Source: Pseudomonas fluorescens (GTDB lineage: Bacteria > Pseudomonadota > Gammaproteobacteria > Pseudomonadales > Pseudomonadaceae). From it: DNA of 64,000 bases. The stretch lies in NCBI RefSeq assembly GCF_902497995.1, contig NZ_CABVII010000002.1, forward strand, positions 348,144 to 412,143, given 5' to 3'. Of this stretch, positions 7,513-15,903 are shown piece by piece (position 1 is the stretch's first letter; the number at the start of each line of letters is the position of its first letter). The translations under genes were made by a program, and so were the position numbers. The notes below the pieces were generated by a model. The model ran no database searches and had not been told where the DNA came from. It saw nothing but the letters and a program-made list of their open reading frames with translations.

Positions 7513-8880
7513 ATGGCCAAGGCCAAGCGCATGTACGGCTGCACCGAGTGTGGCTCAACCTTTCCCAAATGGGCCGGCCAGTGCGGTGAGTGCGGTGCCT
7601 GGAACACCCTGACGGAAACCATGGTCGAGAGCGGCGGCGCCGCGGCTCCCAGCGGTCGCACCGGCTGGACGGGACAGCAGGCGCAGATCAGGACCCTGGC
7701 CGAAGTCAGCGTCGAAGAAATTCCACGCTTTTCCACCGCGTCCGGCGAACTTGATCGGGTCCTGGGCGGGGGGCTGGTGGACGGTTCGGTGGTGTTGATC
7801 GGCGGCGACCCCGGCATCGGCAAATCGACCATTCTGCTGCAGACCTTGTGCAATCTCGCCAAGAGCATGCCCGCCCTGTACGTCACAGGCGAAGAATCCC
7901 AGCAACAAGTGGCCATGCGTGCCCGGCGTCTGGGCTTGCCTCAGGATCAATTGCGGGTCATGACCGAAACCTGCATCGAAACCATTATCGCCACGGCCCG
8001 GCAGGAAAAACCCAAGGTCATGGTGATCGATTCGATCCAGACGATTTTCACTGAACAACTGCAATCGGCGCCGGGGGGTGTTTCCCAGGTTCGCGAAAGC
8101 GCCGCGTTGCTGGTGCGCTATGCCAAGCAGAGCGGCACGGCGATTTTCCTGGTCGGCCACGTGACCAAGGAAGGCGCATTGGCCGGGCCGCGCGTGCTGG
8201 AGCATATGGTCGACACTGTGTTGTATTTCGAAGGCGAATCCGACGGGCGCTTGCGTCTGCTGCGGGCGGTGAAAAACCGGTTCGGCGCGGTCAACGAGCT
8301 CGGGGTGTTCGGCATGACTGACAAGGGCTTGAAGGAAGTCTCCAACCCGTCGGCGATTTTCCTGACCCGTGCCCAGGAAGAAGTGCCTGGCAGTGTGGTC
8401 ATGGCGACCTGGGAAGGGACCCGGCCGATGCTGGTGGAAGTCCAGGCCCTGGTGGATGACAGCCACCTGGCTAACCCGCGTCGGGTGACGCTGGGGCTGG
8501 ATCAGAATCGCCTGGCGATGTTGCTGGCGGTGCTGCACCGTCACGGCGGCATTCCGACCCACGATCAGGACGTGTTCCTCAATGTGGTCGGTGGGGTGAA
8601 GGTGCTGGAAACCGCCTCCGACCTGGCGCTGATGGCGGCGGTCATGTCCAGTTTGCGCAATCGGCCACTGCCGCATGATTTGCTGGTGTTCGGCGAGGTG
8701 GGTTTATCGGGCGAAGTGCGTCCGGTGCCGAGCGGCCAGGAACGCTTGAAAGAAGCAGCCAAGCACGGCTTCAAGCGTGCCATCGTGCCCAAGGGCAATG
8801 CGCCAAAGGAGGCACCGCCAGGGTTGCAGATAATTGCGGTGACCCGTCTGGAACAAGCCCTCGACGCGTTGTTCGAATAG
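7513..8880 (+). CDS. radA: DNA repair protein RadA
   Basis: RadA (Sms) is a RecA-like ATPase that helps branch migration and processing of recombination intermediates. The 455-residue protein shows all three parts: an N-terminal zinc finger (Cys10, Cys13, Cys24, Cys27), a RecA-like ATPase with GDPGIGKS (98-105) and the RadA-specific KNRFG motif (about 253-257), and a C-terminal Lon-protease-like domain from about residue 290. I chose the ATG at 7513 (MAKAKRMYGC) with GGGAG upstream, not the frame start at 7498. A REPIN follows the stop. Confidence 0.97.
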   Translation: MAKAKRMYGCTECGSTFPKWAGQCGECGAWNTLTETMVESGGAAAPSGRTGWTGQQAQIRTLAEVSVEEIPRFSTASGELDRVLGGGLVDGSVVLIGGDPGIGKSTILLQTLCNLAKSMPALYVTGEESQQQVAMRARRLGLPQDQLRVMTETCIETIIATARQEKPKVMVIDSIQTIFTEQLQSAPGGVSQVRESAALLVRYAKQSGTAIFLVGHVTKEGALAGPRVLEHMVDTVLYFEGESDGRLRLLRAVKNRFGAVNELGVFGMTDKGLKEVSNPSAIFLTRAQEEVPGSVVMATWEGTRPMLVEVQALVDDSHLANPRRVTLGLDQNRLAMLLAVLHRHGGIPTHDQDVFLNVVGGVKVLETASDLALMAAVMSSLRNRPLPHDLLVFGEVGLSGEVRPVPSGQERLKEAAKHGFKRAIVPKGNAPKEAPPGLQIIAVTRLEQALDALFE

Positions 8881-8898
8881 CCGCAAGCAATACACAAT

Positions 8899-8994
8899 CC
8901 TGTGGCAGCCGGGCTTGCCCGCGATAGCGGTCTATCAGTCGACATTTGTGCTGGAGCTAAAATCGTCATCGCGGGCAAGCCCGGCTCCCACAGG
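8899..8994. repeat. REPIN after radA
   Basis: Left arm CCTGTGGCAGCCGGGCTTGC onward and a right arm ending GGCTCCCACAGG form an inverted pair of REP sequences around a roughly 40-base loop. The arms differ slightly from the main group (GCCGGGCTTGCCCGCGAT rather than GCGGGCTTGCTCGCGAA). Confidence 0.85.
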
Positions 8995-9010
8995 GTATTG
9001 CGTCGTGTCT

Positions 9011-9112
9011 TCAGATTTCGATCAATGCCCCCAGCCCCTGCGGATCCCCCAGATTGAACTCGATCAACCGCCGCAGACGTTCGATGGATTCCAGGCTGAT
9101 GTGCTTAGCCCC
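9011..9112 (-). pseudogene. 3' remnant of a PilZ-domain (MapZ-like) gene
   Basis: The minus strand encodes KHISLESIERLRRLIEFNLG followed by DPQGLGALIEI and a TGA at 9011. This resembles the C-terminus of the PilZ protein PA4608/MapZ of P. aeruginosa (recalled as ...[21 protein letters not shown]...), whose gene sits between radA and cstA in PAO1, exactly here. Upstream of Lys-His the frame loses resemblance and meets a TGA at about 9186. Only about 120 bases remain before cstA, so the c-di-GMP-binding N-terminal part is missing. The tail after NLGD also looks shortened. I read it as a truncated, dead gene. Confidence 0.65.
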
Positions 9113-9234
9113 GCATTGGCAACGCCTGCGAGCAAGGCAAGCGTCCAGACCTCTATCGAGGTATGGCCATTGCGGTCAGGCGAGCTAAACTCGGGATGGC
9201 TGTCTTTCTTGTCCACCCTGGCTGGAATCAAAAA

Positions 9235-11301
9235 ATGAAAAATAATAATAGCCTGCTACGCCACATACCCTGGCTGCTGCTGGCAATCGTGGGAGCGTGC
9301 GCTCTTGGTGTCGTGGCATTGCGCCGAGGCGAGGCGATCAACGCCTTGTGGATTGTGGTCGCCGCCGTGGCCATCTATCTGGTTGCGTACCGTTACTACA
9401 GTCTGTTCATCGCCAACAATGTGATGCAACTCGATCCGCGACGGGCCACCCCCGCCGTGATCAACAATGACGGTCTGGACTACGTGCCGACCAACAAACA
9501 TATCCTTTTCGGGCATCACTTCGCAGCCATCGCCGGTGCGGGACCACTGGTCGGTCCGGTCCTGGCGGCGCAGATGGGCTATTTGCCCGGCACACTGTGG
9601 CTGATTGCCGGTGTGGTGTTGGCTGGCGCGGTTCAGGACTTCATGGTCCTGTTCCTGTCCACCCGCCGCAATGGCCGTTCCCTGGGCGACATGGTCCGCG
9701 AAGAAATGGGCCGCATTCCCGGGACCATCGCCTTGTTTGGCTGCTTCCTGATCATGATCATCATCCTCGCGGTGCTGGCGCTGATCGTGGTCAAGGCCCT
9801 GGCCGAAAGCCCGTGGGGCATGTTCACGGTGATGGCGACCATCCCGATCGCGATGTTCATGGGCATCTACATGCGCTACATCCGTCCGGGCCGTATTGGT
9901 GAAATCTCGGTGGTTGGTGTGGCGTTGCTGCTCGGTTCGATCTGGCTCGGTGGGCAGATTGCCGCTGATCCGGTCTGGGCCAAAGCCTTCAGTTTCACTG
10001 GCGTACAGATCACCTGGATGCTGATCGGCTACGGTTTCGTCGCTGCCGTGTTGCCGGTGTGGCTGATCCTGGCACCCCGTGACTACCTGTCGACCTTCCT
10101 CAAGATCGGCACCATCCTCGCCCTGGCGATCGGTATCCTGGTCACCATGCCCGAGCTGAAAATGCCGGCACTGACCCAGTTCATCGACGGCACGGGACCT
10201 GTGTGGAAGGGCGGGCTGTTCCCGTTCCTGTTCATCACCATCGCCTGTGGCGCGGTCTCCGGTTTCCATGCGCTGATCGCTTCGGGCACCACGCCGAAAC
10301 TATTGGCCAACGAAAGTCATGCCCGTTACATCGGCTACGGCGGCATGTTGATGGAGTCCTTCGTGGCCATCATGGCGATGGTTGCCGCGTCGGTGATCGA
10401 GCCAGGTGTGTACTTCGCCATGAACAGCCCGGCGGCGATCGTGGGCAGTGACGTGGTGTCTGTGGCACAAACGGTCAGCAGCTGGGGCTTCGCCATTACC
10501 CCGGAAGCGCTGCAAGCGGTGGCCAAGGACATCGGTGAAACCACCGTCCTGGCCCGTGCCGGCGGTGCGCCGACCCTGGCGGTCGGTATCGCGCAGATCC
10601 TGCACAGTGTCCTGCCGGGTGAAAACACCATGGCGTTCTGGTACCACTTCGCGATCCTGTTCGAAGCGCTGTTCATCCTCACCGCGGTGGACGCCGGTAC
10701 CCGTGCCGGACGCTTCATGCTGCAGGACTTGCTCGGCTCCTTCGTACCGGCGCTGAAACGCACCGAGTCCTGGACCGCCAACCTGATCGCCACCGCCGGT
10801 TGCGTGACCATGTGGGGTTGGTTGCTGTATCAGGGCGTGATCGATCCGCTGGGTGGCATCAACACCTTGTGGCCGCTGTTCGGCATCTCCAACCAGATGC
10901 TGGCCGGGATCGCGCTGATGCTGGCGACTGTGGTCCTGATCAAGATGAAGCGCCAGCGTTACGTCTGGGTCACCCTGCTGCCAGCGGTCTGGCTGCTGAT
11001 CTGCACCACCACAGCCGGCTTCATCAAGCTGTTCGACGCCAACCCGGCGATCGGTTTCCTGTCGCTGGCGAAGAAATACAGCGATGCCCTGGCCAACGGC
11101 CAGATACTCGCCCCGGCCAAGGACATCACCCAAATGCAGCACGTGATCTTCAATGCCTACACCAACGCAACGCTGACGGCGCTGTTCCTGTTCGTGGTCT
11201 TCAGCATCCTGTTCTTTGCACTCAAGGTCGGCATTGCCGCCTGGGGCGCCAAGGAGCGTACGGATAAAGAAGCACCGTTCCAGGCCCTGCCGGATGCTTG
11301 A
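9235..11301 (+). CDS. cstA: CstA-family pyruvate/peptide transporter
   Basis: A 688-residue inner-membrane carrier with about 16-18 hydrophobic segments. The conserved CstA block is clear near residues 85-135: VPTNKHILFGHHFAAIAGAGPLVGP, then GTLWLIAGVVLAGAVQDFMVLF. E. coli CstA and BtsT import peptides and pyruvate. I start at the ATG at 9235 (MKNNNSLLRH) rather than the upstream frame start at 9163; the ribosome binding site is weak. The next gene, 15 bases away, encodes a YbdD-type protein, the usual partner. CstA is known as a carbon-starvation gene; no CRP-like site was identified here. Confidence 0.93.
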   Translation: MKNNNSLLRHIPWLLLAIVGACALGVVALRRGEAINALWIVVAAVAIYLVAYRYYSLFIANNVMQLDPRRATPAVINNDGLDYVPTNKHILFGHHFAAIAGAGPLVGPVLAAQMGYLPGTLWLIAGVVLAGAVQDFMVLFLSTRRNGRSLGDMVREEMGRIPGTIALFGCFLIMIIILAVLALIVVKALAESPWGMFTVMATIPIAMFMGIYMRYIRPGRIGEISVVGVALLLGSIWLGGQIAADPVWAKAFSFTGVQITWMLIGYGFVAAVLPVWLILAPRDYLSTFLKIGTILALAIGILVTMPELKMPALTQFIDGTGPVWKGGLFPFLFITIACGAVSGFHALIASGTTPKLLANESHARYIGYGGMLMESFVAIMAMVAASVIEPGVYFAMNSPAAIVGSDVVSVAQTVSSWGFAITPEALQAVAKDIGETTVLARAGGAPTLAVGIAQILHSVLPGENTMAFWYHFAILFEALFILTAVDAGTRAGRFMLQDLLGSFVPALKRTESWTANLIATAGCVTMWGWLLYQGVIDPLGGINTLWPLFGISNQMLAGIALMLATVVLIKMKRQRYVWVTLLPAVWLLICTTTAGFIKLFDANPAIGFLSLAKKYSDALANGQILAPAKDITQMQHVIFNAYTNATLTALFLFVVFSILFFALKVGIAAWGAKERTDKEAPFQALPDA

Positions 11302-11316
11302 TCGAGGATTGCAAAC

Positions 11317-11514
11317 ATGTTCAATGACCTGAGTCGCCTCGGTAAATACCTCGGTCAGGCCGCGCGCCTGATGGTCGGCATGCCCGACTACGACAACTAC
11401 GTCGAGCATATGCAAAACAAACACCCGGACAAACCGGTGATGAGCTACGAGATGTTCTTCCGCGAACGTCAGGAAGCGCGTTACGGTGGCAAGGGTGGGC
11501 CCAAGTGCTGTTGA
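11317..11514 (+). CDS. YbdD/YjiX family small protein (CstA partner)
   Basis: A 65-residue cytosolic protein of the DUF466 family: [20 protein letters not shown], then [19 protein letters not shown] and an end with GGPKCC. Family members sit directly after cstA or btsT in enterobacteria and pseudomonads and are thought to support pyruvate uptake by the carrier. It lies 15 bases after cstA and is almost certainly cotranscribed. The C-terminal Cys-Cys pair is conserved in the family and may bind a metal or form a contact; that role is unproven. A REPIN follows. Confidence 0.92.
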   Translation: MFNDLSRLGKYLGQAARLMVGMPDYDNYVEHMQNKHPDKPVMSYEMFFRERQEARYGGKGGPKCC

Positions 11515-11541
11515 TCTGACGTCAGGTTGACGCTATCCCCC

Positions 11542-11631
11542 TGTGGGAGCGGGCTTGCTCGCGAAAGCGGTGTGTCATTCAACATCAATGTCGACTGACA
11601 CGACCTCTTCGCGAGCAAGCCCGCTCCCACA
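11542..11631. repeat. REPIN between ybdD-like gene and COG0523 GTPase gene
   Basis: Main-group arms: TGTGGGAGCGGGCTTGCTCG at the left and the reverse complement at the right, followed by ATTTTTGTTTTT. Because of that T-rich tail it could also act as the terminator of the cstA operon. Confidence 0.9.
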
Positions 11632-11679
11632 TTTTTGTTTTTGTGTTGTTTTTTAACTTTGTGAAACAGGAGACTCCAG

Positions 11680-12651
11680 TTGCCCTCTCCCATCCCGGTA
11701 ACGATCCTCAGCGGCTTTCTCGGCGCCGGCAAGACCACCTTGCTGCGCCACCTGCTCAAAGCCGAACACGGCCTGAAAATCGCCGTGATCGAAAACGAAT
11801 TCAGCGACGCCGGTATCGACACCCAGCTGTTGGGCGACGAGCCGGTGCAAGTGATGACGCTGTCCAACGGCTGCGTCTGCTGCACCATCCACACCGACCT
11901 GACCAAAGCGCTGTACCTGCTGCTGGAACGCCTCGACAGCGGCGAAATCGCCTTCGATCGCCTGGTGATCGAATGCACCGGTCTGGCCGATCCGGCACCG
12001 GTGGCGCAAACCTTCTTCATCGACGAAGAGCTGCGCGAGCGTTACATCCTCGACGGCATCATCACCCTGGTGGACGCGGCGCACGCCGACCTGCACCTGA
12101 CCCAGACCATCGCCCAGGCCCAGATCGGTTTCGCCGACCGCCTGCTGGTGAGCAAGCGGGACCTGGTGGACGAGGCGACCTTCACCGCATTGAGCGAACG
12201 CCTCACCCGCATCAACCGCCGCGCGCCGATCCGCGTGGTCGACCACGGCAAGATCGACCTGGCGCAATTGCTCGATGTACGCGGTTTCAATCTCAACGCC
12301 GACCTCGGAGGCAGCGTGAGTTTGAGGCCCGTCAGCAAGGCGCCTTCCGTCGACCGCATTTCCAGCCTGGTGCTGCGTACTGACAGGCCGCTGGATATCG
12401 ACAAACTCAGTGAGTTCATGAACGAACTGCTGGAAGAGCATGGCAAGCAGTTGTTGCGTTACAAAGGGGTGCTGAACATCCTCGATGAGCCACGGCGCAT
12501 GGTGTTCCAGGGTGTGCTGAAGTTGTACGGATTCGATTGGGACACGGAGTGGGCTGACAATGAATCACGGGAAAGTGTGATCGTGTTTATTGCCGATGAT
12601 TTGCCGGAAGAGAAGATTCGTGAGGGGTTTGCGCGGGTGGCGGCGGGGTAA
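11680..12651 (+). CDS. COG0523/CobW-family GTPase (YjiA-like metal chaperone)
   Basis: A 323-residue P-loop GTPase of the CobW/YjiA/ZNG1 group, whose members deliver metal ions, often zinc, to client proteins. Visible features: GFLGAGKTT (12-20, Walker A), the metal-binding CxCC motif in GCVCC (64-68), SKRD near 157 (guanine specificity, normally NKxD) and a CobW C-terminal domain from about 215. The likely start is a TTG at 11680 with CAGGAGA just upstream; no in-frame ATG fits. CstA neighbours of this type occur in E. coli (yjiA next to yjiX and btsT), which supports a functional link. The metal is not known. Confidence 0.9.
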   Translation: MPSPIPVTILSGFLGAGKTTLLRHLLKAEHGLKIAVIENEFSDAGIDTQLLGDEPVQVMTLSNGCVCCTIHTDLTKALYLLLERLDSGEIAFDRLVIECTGLADPAPVAQTFFIDEELRERYILDGIITLVDAAHADLHLTQTIAQAQIGFADRLLVSKRDLVDEATFTALSERLTRINRRAPIRVVDHGKIDLAQLLDVRGFNLNADLGGSVSLRPVSKAPSVDRISSLVLRTDRPLDIDKLSEFMNELLEEHGKQLLRYKGVLNILDEPRRMVFQGVLKLYGFDWDTEWADNESRESVIVFIADDLPEEKIREGFARVAAG

Positions 12652-12682
12652 GGCCCGACATTTTCATAGGGCTGATACCGCT

Positions 12683-12753
12683 TTCGCCGGCAAGCCGGTC
12701 TCCCACAGTTGGAATGAGTTCTCCTGTGGGAGCGAGACCGGCTTGCCGGCGAA
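12683..12753. repeat. REP pair between convergent genes
   Basis: Left arm TCGCCGGCAAGCCGGTCTCC(CACA), right arm TGTGGGAGCGAGACCGGCTT(GCCGGCGA). This family has GAGACCGGCTTGCCGGCGA arms and a short loop, in the orientation opposite to most others here. It sits between the converging GTPase and GntR genes. Confidence 0.85.
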
Positions 12754-12759
12754 GGCAAC

Positions 12760-13488
12760 CTAACCGGCGACACGATTCCGGCCGGGTATCGGTTGTGAGT
12801 TGAGCAATACAGCCTCCAGATGATCCAGATACCGGCTCAGCAATGCCTTGCCCTTCAAAGCATCCCCACACGCAACCGCATCCACAATCCCTTCGTGCAC
12901 CTGCAATCCGCAATAAATTTCCATCGGCGCATTAAACTGCGCAATCGCCAACGAAGTCAGGGGTACCAGACTGGCAAGAAAATGCGCCAACGGTGCATTC
13001 CCCGCCATATCGGCCAACGCCAGATGAAATTCCCCCGTCAACCGAAGCGCCGGGCCACGCTGGTCGCGCTCCAGGCACTGGCGTTGGCGCTTGACCAGTT
13101 CCCGCAGGCGTTGCACATCCGTCGCTTGCGGCTGCCGGCAGGCAAGCTGTACCAAGGTGATCTCGGTCAGCCGGCGGGCATGCAGCGTCTGCCGGGTTTG
13201 TTCGGCGTCGGGTGCGGCCACTCGTGGCCGATGATGGGTGCGCAGGATGATGACCTGCTGATGGGACAGCTTCTCCAGCACGCCACGCATGATGCTGCGG
13301 CTGACACCGAACATCTGCCCCAGGCTTTCTTCGGTGAACCGGCTGGCGGGGCCGATGCGCTGCTCGAGAATGGTATCAAAGACTCGCGGGTAAACATCAT
13401 CCACCGAGGGTTTCTCGCACTGAACGCGGGAGAAGGGCACGGCCGTGACTGTGTCCCGGTTGTACCGCGGTGTGGCGAAGCTGTTCAT
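12760..13488 (-). CDS. GntR-family regulator with FCD domain (second of pair)
   Basis: A 242-residue regulator: winged-helix GntR domain near residues 28-95 (VYPRVFDTILEQRIGPASRFTEESLGQMFGVSRSIMRGVLEKL) and an all-helical FCD ligand domain near 100-225 (FHLALADMAGN, HEGIVDAVACGD). I chose the ATG at 13488 because GGAGACAGG precedes it. It is the last gene of a minus-strand run dctA-gntR-gntR and starts 26 bases after the previous stop. The FCD domain normally binds a carboxylic acid with a metal; the metal-site histidines appear present. Effector unknown. It may regulate other genes, such as carboxylate catabolism outside the window. Confidence 0.88.
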   Translation of the reverse strand: MNSFATPRYNRDTVTAVPFSRVQCEKPSVDDVYPRVFDTILEQRIGPASRFTEESLGQMFGVSRSIMRGVLEKLSHQQVIILRTHHRPRVAAPDAEQTRQTLHARRLTEITLVQLACRQPQATDVQRLRELVKRQRQCLERDQRGPALRLTGEFHLALADMAGNAPLAHFLASLVPLTSLAIAQFNAPMEIYCGLQVHEGIVDAVACGDALKGKALLSRYLDHLEAVLLNSQPIPGRNRVAG

Positions 13489-13514
13489 GGCCTGTCTCCA
13501 GTTCGAAGAGTGGG

Positions 13515-14237
13515 TCAACTGACGAGATTATCGTCCGGGATGTTCAATTCGATGCCCATCCGCTGGCCTTCGCGAAGGATGTGGCGGCGCATCTCGGCGC
13601 TGGCCTGGGCGCTGTTCTTGCTGCGAATGGCGCGCACCACGGCTTCGTTTTCTTCGAGGCGTTCCGCCAGATGCTCCGGAGAATTGCGCAGCACGTCGGC
13701 GCTTTGCTTGAGGGCATTGCTGGTCTGCTGCACCACGCTCTGGAAGATCGGGTTCGAGGTCAGGGTGAACAGCTCTTCGTGGAACGCGATGTAGGCGTTC
13801 ACCCCGGCTTCGCTGTCGTTGGCCTCCAGGGCTTCGCGCATGTCCATGAGGGTCAGGCGCAGTTGCCCGACTTCCTTGCTGCTGATCGATTGCGCCACCA
13901 GGCCGACAATGAACGGCTCGAGGGTGTAACGCAGTTGCAGCACATCCTCCAGGCTCGCGCCGGCCACCGCACTGTCGTGGGTTTGGCTGTCACTGAGATT
14001 GGCTTCCAGCACAACCACGCCTTTACCCGGCATGGAACGCACCAACCCGAGGGTCTCCAACACGATGACCGCTTCACGCAGGCTCGGGCGGCTGATGCCC
14101 AGTTGTTCGGCCAGTTCCCGTTGCCCCGGCAGCATTTCACCGGAGCGCCACTGACCACGGGCCAGAGCGGCCCGAAGTTTTTCTACAACTGAATTCACAA
14201 CGGTCGACGAGGTGATCACTGTTCGCTCCATGAGCAT
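13515..14237 (-). CDS. FadR-type GntR regulator (first of pair)
   Basis: A 240-residue FadR-subfamily repressor. The winged helix covers about residues 10-75 (VVEKLRAALARGQWRSGEML, then LAEQLGISRPSLREAVIVLETLGLV) and the FCD domain about 95-230 (YIAFHEELFTLTSNP, RAIRSKNSAQASAEMRRHI). The start may be the ATG at 14237 or the ATG two codons later; neither has a strong ribosome binding site. It lies 49 bases after the dctA-type gene, with a 12-bp perfect hairpin in the gap. Two GGT-N3-ACC sites upstream of the transporter gene fit the FadR-type operator, so this protein probably controls dctA and its own operon in response to a carboxylate. Confidence 0.9.
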   Translation of the reverse strand: MLMERTVITSSTVVNSVVEKLRAALARGQWRSGEMLPGQRELAEQLGISRPSLREAVIVLETLGLVRSMPGKGVVVLEANLSDSQTHDSAVAGASLEDVLQLRYTLEPFIVGLVAQSISSKEVGQLRLTLMDMREALEANDSEAGVNAYIAFHEELFTLTSNPIFQSVVQQTSNALKQSADVLRNSPEHLAERLEENEAVVRAIRSKNSAQASAEMRRHILREGQRMGIELNIPDDNLVS

Positions 14238-14253
14238 CCATAACGATTGATGA

Positions 14254-14279
14254 CCGTGCCTGCCCGTGGGCAGGCACGG
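14254..14279 (-). other. Perfect hairpin between dctA-type and GntR genes
   Basis: CCGTGCCTGCCC (14254-14265) and GGGCAGGCACGG (14268-14279) form a perfect inverted repeat with only two bases between. There is no T-run on the minus strand, so it is more likely an mRNA stabiliser or partial attenuator that keeps regulator levels below those of the transporter. Confidence 0.55.
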
Positions 14280-14286
14280 CGATTAC

Positions 14287-15600
14287 TCAGAACTCCTGCT
14301 GATGCGCCGGGCCCGCTGGTTTGCGGGGCTGGAAGGTATACCCCACCTGGCCGGAAAGCACTTTGTTCGCCCGTTCGACATCGATGTCTTTTTCCCAGCG
14401 CGCGATAGCCACCGTGGCGACGCAGTTGCCGATCAGGTTGGTCAGCGCCCGGCCGATGCCCATGAACCAGTCCACCGCCAGCACCAGCACCAGGCCCACC
14501 ACCGGGATCGCCGGTATCGCCGTCAGGGTAGCCGCGAGAATCACCAGCGCCGAGCCGGGAATGCCATGGGCGCCTTTGGAGGTGATCAGCGATACCAGCA
14601 GAATCGTCAGCAAGTCAGTCATGGCCAGCGGCGTGCCGGTGGCATTGGCGATGAACACGATAGCCAGGGTGAGGTAGATCGAGAAGCCGTCGAGATTGAA
14701 CGAGTAACCGGTAGGAATGACCAGTCCGACCGTCGAACTGCCAATGCCGAGGTGCTCAAGCTTGCGCATGATTTGTGGCAGCACGGCGTCGGAAGAAGCG
14801 GTACCCATGACGATCAGCAATTCTTCGCGCAGGTACTTGAGCAATGGCCACATCCGCAGGCCGGACAGGCGCATCACCAGGCCGAGAATCAACGCCACGA
14901 ACGCTACGCAAGTCAGGTAAAACAGGCCGACCAGGCTGCCCAGATGCTGCAGCGAATCCAGGCCATATTTGCTGGTAGTAAAGGCAATCGCACCGAACAC
15001 GCCGATCGGCGCCAGGCGCACGATCATGCCCATGATGCGGAAGATTACGTGGCTCAACTCATTGATCAGCCGTGAAATACCGGAAGCCGCTTCACCCACC
15101 AGGTTCAGCGCGCTGCCGAACAACACGGAAAACAGCAGGACCTGCAAAATGTTGTTGTCGGCAAAGGCGCCAATCACCGACGTCGGGATCAGGTCCATCA
15201 GGAACTGCGTGGTGGTGTGCATGTGCTGACTGCGCTGGGCGATATCGCCCATATCGGCGGCGGAGAGCTGATCCAGATGAATGTTCGCGCCGCTGCCAAT
15301 GCCGGTGCTGAAGGCGAAGACCAGGCCGATCACCAGGGCGATGGTGGTCAGGATTTCGAAGTAGATCACCGATTTCAGGCCGATGCGTCCGACCTTCTTC
15401 AGGTCGCCGGCACCGCTGATGCCGCTGACCACCACGCAAAACACGATCAGACCGATGAGCATCTTGATCAGTTTGATGAAGCCATCGCCGAGGGGTTTGA
15501 GCTGGGCGGAGTATTCAGGAAGGGTCAGTCCGCAGACGATGCCGAGCACCAGTCCGAGAACCACTTGGAGGAAGATTGAACGCGAGCACCATCTGAGCAT
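14287..15600 (-). CDS. DctA-family dicarboxylate/amino acid:cation symporter
   Basis: A 437-residue inner-membrane symporter of the DAACS family (DctA/GltP), driven by protons or sodium. The family core is clear: an N-terminal helix (IFLQVVLGLVLGIVCGLTLP), the serine-rich hairpin in VMGTASSDAVLPQIM (about 270-285), and the substrate-binding VIPTGYSFNLDGFSIYLTLA region (about 300-320). These fit DctA best, so malate, succinate or a related acid is likely. It heads an operon with two GntR regulators. A candidate promoter (15701-15728) and two GGT-N3-ACC sites lie upstream. I use no gene symbol because pseudomonads have several paralogues. Confidence 0.9.
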   Translation of the reverse strand: MLRWCSRSIFLQVVLGLVLGIVCGLTLPEYSAQLKPLGDGFIKLIKMLIGLIVFCVVVSGISGAGDLKKVGRIGLKSVIYFEILTTIALVIGLVFAFSTGIGSGANIHLDQLSAADMGDIAQRSQHMHTTTQFLMDLIPTSVIGAFADNNILQVLLFSVLFGSALNLVGEAASGISRLINELSHVIFRIMGMIVRLAPIGVFGAIAFTTSKYGLDSLQHLGSLVGLFYLTCVAFVALILGLVMRLSGLRMWPLLKYLREELLIVMGTASSDAVLPQIMRKLEHLGIGSSTVGLVIPTGYSFNLDGFSIYLTLAIVFIANATGTPLAMTDLLTILLVSLITSKGAHGIPGSALVILAATLTAIPAIPVVGLVLVLAVDWFMGIGRALTNLIGNCVATVAIARWEKDIDVERANKVLSGQVGYTFQPRKPAGPAHQQEF

Positions 15601-15669
15601 GGGAGGAATCCTGGTCGGTGTCCTGGCTGCCGACGCTGAAGCGCATCAGATTCAGGACTTAATTATTGT

Positions 15670-15678
15670 GGTCTTACC
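15670..15678. promoter_or_regulatory. Candidate GntR/FadR operator 1
   Basis: GGTCTTACC fits the GGT-N3-ACC core bound by many FadR-subfamily GntR regulators. It lies about 70 bases before the dctA-type start and just downstream of the predicted promoter, a position suited to repression. Confidence 0.5.
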
Positions 15679-15700
15679 GGTATGTCCAGTGCAGGCGCAG

Positions 15701-15728
15701 TTTATGCTGGTTTTTTTCGGTATTACAA
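15701..15728 (-). promoter_or_regulatory. Candidate sigma-70 promoter of the dctA-type operon
   Basis: On the minus strand TTGTAA (15728-15723), a 16-base spacer, then CATAAA (15706-15701). It lies between the two GGT-N3-ACC sites. A reading from sequence only; no sigma-54 promoter was found, although classic dctA genes use one. Confidence 0.4.
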
Positions 15729-15754
15729 GCGGAAAAAGAAAAATTGGCATGACC

Positions 15755-15763
15755 GGTCTGACC
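15755..15763. promoter_or_regulatory. Candidate GntR/FadR operator 2
   Basis: GGTCTGACC, the second GGT-N3-ACC site, upstream of the predicted dctA-type promoter. It sits in a larger repeat, ACCGGTCTGACCGGT. Having two such sites 85 bases apart in one promoter region supports regulation by the adjacent GntR pair. Confidence 0.5.
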
Positions 15764-15780
15764 GGTGCTGCCGACCCCCC

Positions 15781-15879
15781 GTAGGAGCCAGGCTTGCCGG
15801 CGAAGGCGTCGTCATGGGCGGTGCAGGACTCAAGGCCGCCTTCGCTGCGGTGCGGCGATCCGACAAGCCGGCTCCTACA
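15781..15879. repeat. REP-like pair between dctA-type gene and glyA
   Basis: Left arm GTAGGAGCCAGGCTTGCCGG(CGA), right arm ending CAAGCCGGCTCCTAC. The arms are imperfect copies (GCCAGG against GCCGG), and the right half carries a CTGCGGTGCGGCGATCCGAC insert. It lies in the 359-base gap upstream of the dctA-type gene. Confidence 0.75.
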
Positions 15880-15903
15880 GGGGAAATCGATAAATCGCGG
15901 ACG

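Noticed and set aside
15601..15660. Sigma-54 promoter for the dctA-type gene
   Set aside because: No TGGCAC-N5-TTGC-like pair was found in the upstream region, although classic dctA genes use one.
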